Source: Cryptomeria japonica (Eukaryota; Streptophyta; Pinopsida; Cupressales; Cupressaceae). Taken from it: a DNA stretch of 64,000 bases. Of this stretch, positions 59,838 to 64,000 are shown piece by piece (the first letter of the stretch is position 1; each line of letters opens with the position of its first letter). The translations under genes were made by a program, and so were the position numbers. Where the stretch lies: the NCBI RefSeq assembly GCF_030272615.1, contig NC_081405.1, forward strand, positions 603,804,677 through 603,868,676, read 5' to 3'. A model generated the notes under the pieces. That model made no database searches. It was not told where the DNA came from and saw only the letters and a program-made list of their open reading frames with translations.

Positions 59838-61705
59838 TAAACAAAACACCCATAATATAATGATTTTTCTTTTCTCTTGCTTAATTAAGGAATATCTTGT
59901 GATTTCATTTTGCCTGCTTGGGAATATGAATGGGAATAATTAAATAAATAAGGCATAAAAAAGCGTTATTTACATTATATACACTTAGAGAGAAACTACT
60001 AATGAAAATGTTTAAGATGGAAACCGTTGATTGAGATCGAGAGAAAGTCTCCTTGTATATCTTCGAGGTCAAACGAATTGAAACATTTGCAACTTACGAT
60101 GTGGAAAGGTCCCTCCCATAATCCATCGAACTTAGCATGCTGACTAGGCTTGGTCACTCTTTCATTATAATTCAACACAAGGTTGCCTTGTTTGAATCTC
60201 GAGGCAGAACTCTTTTTGCTATCAAACCAACTCTTGACAGTTTGCTGACAATTCTAGAGAGACGCAAAAGCTGCTTCCCTAGCCTCTTCTAATTCTATAA
60301 TCTCTGCCAATTTTATGTCTATAGGACCATTTTTTGTTACTTTGATGGACTTGAGTAACTGCAAGGCTATGATTTCCAAGGAAATGGGAAACATTATATC
60401 CTTACCATAGACCAGCTTGTATGGGGAGCTCTTTAAGACCTACTTGGGCATTATCCGACCAGCCCATAACGGGCTCCTCAAGTGGTGGTGCCACTCCCTC
60501 TTGTACTCTGAGCCTATCCTTTTAATGAGTCTAATAAGATTTTTATTAGTGGACTCGGTGAGCCCATTTACTTGCAGATAGTAGTTTGAGGAGGTTTTCA
60601 GGTAAATACCTTTGTTGAGGGAAAATTGGGTGATTCATGAACCGATGAATGCACACTCAGTATCTGATGTTATGGTCTTTGGTGGATCATATCGATACAC
60701 CAGGTCCTCTAGGAATGTTAGAACCTCGGTCTTTGATGAATTCTTCAAGGGAACAACTTCAGACCATCTACTGAAGTAGTCAGTAGTGGTCAAGATCCAA
60801 TTATGTCCATCCAAGCTTGGGGGATTGATCATCTCTATAAAGTCGAGTCCCCATTGAGCAAAGGGTTCCTCCACCATTATGGGTTTGAGTGACATTGCCG
60901 CTATTTTATGCCTGCTAGTGTAATACTGACATTCTTTGCACTCCCTCACCAAGGTGTGCACGTCTTTGAACATGGAGGGCCAAAAATATCCAACACGAGT
61001 GATCTTGATGATGGTTGTTTGTGCCAAAAAGTGACCTTCTCATGAGCCATAGTGAAACTCCTGTAAGATCTTTCCAGCTTGGCATTGGCTCACACAGCGG
61101 AGTAGGACTCCAGCAAAATTTCCTTTGAAAAGTATGTCATCCACCAAGCAGAATTCACTATTCTGAAGCCTATAGAATCTCTTCTTTTTAGGGGGAAGAC
61201 GTTTGAGGAAGTTCCCCTTCTTCATGAAATGTTTTCAGGTCTTCATCCAGCATGTCTCTGATGTCTTAGAGGTAACCATCACAACTCCTTCTGTGGCCAT
61301 CTTCATTTCTCGGGGTTCGCACTCTCGGGCTATATATTCGCACAAACCTTTGCCATGAATTATTTTGGTGGGCCTGACATCAATATCGTACTCCAAGATT
61401 TTAGTGATCCAGTTTGCCCTTTTCTTGATGATGTTACCTTCCATGATGTATTCTCTAGCCGCTGGATGAGCAACATACATTGTAGTCTTATTAAAGGTGA
61501 TGAAGTGCCTAAATTGTTTTAGGCCCTTAACCACAGCCAAAGCTTGTTTTTCAACAAAGTTATACTTTGCCTTGTATTCCTTCAGGGTCTTTGAATGGAA
61601 GTCTATAGGGTGGTCACTCCCCTTTTCTATGTCTTTCTGGGCCAGGACCATAGCAATGCTATAGTGATTAGAGAAAACATACATTACAAAGTCTTTAGAC
61701 ATATC
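59838..61705 (-). pseudogene. pol: G3 pol fragment, copy B (duplicate of 40139-42006)
   Basis: It is almost identical to copy A, shifted by 19699 bases. The RNase H and integrase motifs are the same, and the stops are shared: TGA at the HYGS site, after FIGS and after WMKT, and TAG near 60439 and 60254. Coding homology spans 59999-61705; 59838-59998 is the non-coding G3 DNA past integrase. TSDTECAF here reads TLDTECAF in copy A. It ends at the ATATC target (61701-61705) of LTR-c. Confidence 0.9.
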
Positions 61706-63249
61706 TGTTAGCAATTTAGCATTATAACAGACAATGGGAGATTGTTGGCATTTCAATAAGGATATTGAGAAGGTTGTTGATGATTATGGATATAACTGAT
61801 TAAGGATGTTTACTGTCTTAATATTATTATTTTGTCATTGATGTCAAGAAATTGATTTTCTAATTCAGTATGATGTTGCCATATCTTGAGAAGTATGATT
61901 TGAAGAGTATAAAGATGTTGGTAAAAGACACAGAAAGATTATGATGAGTAAGAGGATGAATAAGGTATTCAATGGGCAACTATTACCGAGTTAGACAATG
62001 ATGAGATCATGATGTTTAGATTGTTTTGACATGATACATATGTTGTAAATTGTAAGGTTAATACTATACTATGTTATCGAGCAAAGAACCTAGTCAGTAA
62101 ACCTTAAGGAACCTAGTTGGTAAACCCTAAGGTTATCGCTATCGGTTAATGAAGGCGGAATGTCTACCGAGTGAAGTTTAGTATTTACCGAGTTGTTACT
62201 GAGTTGTAACCGAGTTGTAACAAAATGTATTAAATGTTTACATGCATTATTTAATGAAGGAAGCTGATGAGCTGGAACTGATTAAATGATTGGTATGTTG
62301 TAAATATAGTTTGTTAAGAATCTATGGCAATGGAAGATCAGTAGGAAGATCTATAGTTCAGATTGAACTACAGTACCCGAGCACAAGTTCCAAGAAATAT
62401 ATGCAAGTTCCAAGGAAAGGTAAAAAGTTTTTCAGATCCAAAGATGCATTGAACCTGGTCAAGCATGAAGATTTGATGGCTATGATTGATCATGGGAAAT
62501 GTGATCAAGGAGATTAAGCAGTTATCTATTTGTTTATAAATAGGGAACCGTTGATAAACAATGCATGCGGGCAAGTGTATGCACAGGGATGCTACATAGT
62601 GATTACTGAGCACAAAAGCTTGAAGACCTGTTTGAATAACAGAGTATAGAAACCCAGCAGATGGACAAGATTAGTTCTATGTCTAGATTGTATTGAGCAA
62701 ATAAGAACCTGCTTTAGCATTTTAGATGTGAAGTTGCAGATAGATTTTATTACTGTTATTTTGTGAAAGTGACAGAAAATCTCTTAACCGAGTGGACTTA
62801 ACAGTCTTATTTGTAAAACCCTCTAGCAAGGTGACATTCTAATTGAGTGTTTGAAATCCTTTAACAAGGTCACTTCTAACAAGGTAAATATCCTAACAGA
62901 TATGAGGGAAATCCCTTAACCGGGTCACATCTAGCAATGTGTTTGTAATCTTTAATAGGATTTGCTTTTAACCGAGCATACTCTAGAAGAGTATATTTCT
63001 TAGTGGGTCCGAAATCCCACAACGGTTTTTCCCTATTTGGGTTTCCACATTAAATCTGGTGTTATGAGGTTTATGATGTTTATATGCTTTTGAGTTTGCA
63101 TGTTTAGCAGTTTTGGTTATATTATTGAAGTATATGTTATCGAGGTTGAATCTGATGTTTTTATGGAAGATTAAGTTTGTATGATTCACCCCCCGCTCTC
63201 ATCATGTTGGTTATTGGATCTGTACTTATAGTAAGTATCAGAACTATCA
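61706..63249 (+). repeat. E4-type solo LTR (LTR-c)
   Basis: The LTR is 1544 bp, the same length as LTR-a, with complete ends and exact ATATC duplications on both sides (61701-61705, 63250-63254). No internal element DNA is present, and G3 coding continues across it. TATAAATA is at 62535-62542. Indels agree with LTR-a rather than LTR-b in the left two thirds. Confidence 0.93.
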
Positions 63250-63457
63250 ATATCTGGGTTGGATAACACGGGGGCTGAATTGATAGCCTCTTTGATCTTC
63301 TCAAAAGCTTCCTTAGCTTCAAGAGTCCATTTGAAATGTGTTTCCTTTTTGAGCATCAGGGTGATAGGCCTTATAATTCTTGCAAAATCAGAAATAAAGC
63401 TGCTGACAAAATTAATCTTTCCTAGGAAAGACTGGACCCTCTTTTTTGATAACACAA
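63250..63457 (-). pseudogene. pol: G3 pol continuation: RT/RNase H boundary
   Basis: The minus strand reads KKRVQSFLGKINFVSSF, FARIIRPITLMLKKE, FKWTLEAKEAFEKIK and APVLSNPD, the standard end of gypsy RT and start of RNase H. It joins NPD to MSKDF of copy B once LTR-c is removed. E6 cuts it at about 63458. Confidence 0.88.
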
Positions 63458-64000
63458 TGATGAATAGTGAGTACCGAACTGGTACTGAGAGGGGGGGGTG
63501 AATCAGTATAGGCACAAAATTTTTCCTGAACCGGTTTGATTGCAGACTGTAAACTACTGACAATCCTTAATACCGGTCCAAACCGGATTACTACCGGTTA
63601 AACAGAGTGCAACTGTAAAAGACATGAACCGGTCAATTTTCTTAGCTTTCCATACAACCTATTCCCTCATTTCCACTTTGTCCTTATGCATAAATAGATA
63701 ATCTATCTTCAGAAATATAATAACTTTCTAGATCAACATGATTCACCACTTGACAGAAAACAACAAAGTATCACATCACATATGACACACATATTTATCA
63801 TGTGGAAACCCAACTGGGAAAAACCACAGTGGGGATGAATACCCACAATCTATTTTTGAACTCTTTAGAAGTCCTCTTTGTTAGAAGTCTAGTCTGGTTA
63901 AAGACTGTTACAACAAATTCTGTTAGGAACGGATCTTGTTAGAGATCACCTGGTTAAGGGATGGCTAAAGTACTCGGTTAAGGGTTAAACCCTGTTAAAG
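63458..64000 (-). mobile_element. E6: partial copia-type LTR at the window edge
   Basis: After the break in G3 coding the DNA reads TGATGAATAG, then GGTACTGAGAGGGGGGGGTG and AATCAGTATAGGC, like the LTR ends of E1 and E2 in the same orientation. GGAAACCCAACTGGGAAAAACC with GTGGGGATGAATACCC (about 63804-63850) is the shared box. AACCGGTT/TACCGGTT and TGGTTAAGG phrases recur. The element continues beyond the window, so its type (with or without pol) is unknown. Confidence 0.7.

Overview
The window is plant repeat DNA with no recognisable host gene. Ty1-copia and Ty3-gypsy LTR retrotransposons with tRNA-iMet primer sites, gypsy antisense ORFs including a plant mobile domain, heavy nesting and long compound microsatellites suggest a large-genome seed plant. 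A conifer or other gymnosperm is my inference; no host marker proves it. Nearly every coding frame is a decayed retroelement frame, often open for 1000 codons or more apart from point stops. Names E1-E6 and G1-G3 are mine. LAYOUT. 1-1404: non-coding remnant. 1405-8050: E1, an LTR element read on the minus strand, inserted into the reverse transcriptase of gypsy G1. 8051-11627, resuming at 18238: G1, a minus-strand chromovirus-like gypsy. 11628-18237: E2, a close relative of E1, inserted in the G1 LTR with a perfect 5-bp target-site duplication (TSD). 18454-18773: microsatellite. 18774-22899 and 30092-30690: non-coding, gypsy-LTR-like DNA (G2), split by E3 (22900-30091, plus strand). 30690-33400: three microsatellite clusters around a short unique segment. 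33404-42006: the 3-prime side of a minus-strand Tat/Ogre-like gypsy (G3), with a very large extra frame (34780-38676), an antisense frame (39288-40053) and pol (40300-42006). 42007-59837: E4, a plus-strand Ty1-copia inserted in G3 and itself carrying E5 (47108-58325), a plus-strand Tat-like gypsy. 59838-63457: a second copy of the G3 pol fragment with a solo E4 LTR, then G3 reverse transcriptase. 63458-64000: start of E6, another copia-type LTR. MAIN RESULT. E1, E2 and E3 share one architecture without any polymerase gene: ORF1 is a coiled-coil gag-like protein with four zinc knuckles, and ORF2 is a protein of about 1080 residues that I do not recognise. They share the primer site, a doubled polypurine tract and LTR end motifs with the autonomous-type copia E4. 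They look like a family of large protein-coding non-autonomous LTR retrotransposons. E4 has lost its integrase in frame, and E5 has lost RT, RNase H and the integrase core in frame, so partial or dependent elements are the rule here. HISTORY read from the sequence: E4 entered G3 (TSD ATATC) and E5 entered E4 (TSD ATTAC). A block of about 19.7 kb was then probably duplicated in tandem, and the second E4 copy collapsed to a solo LTR. Most stop codons are Gln or Arg codons changed by C-to-T, as expected for methylated silenced repeats.
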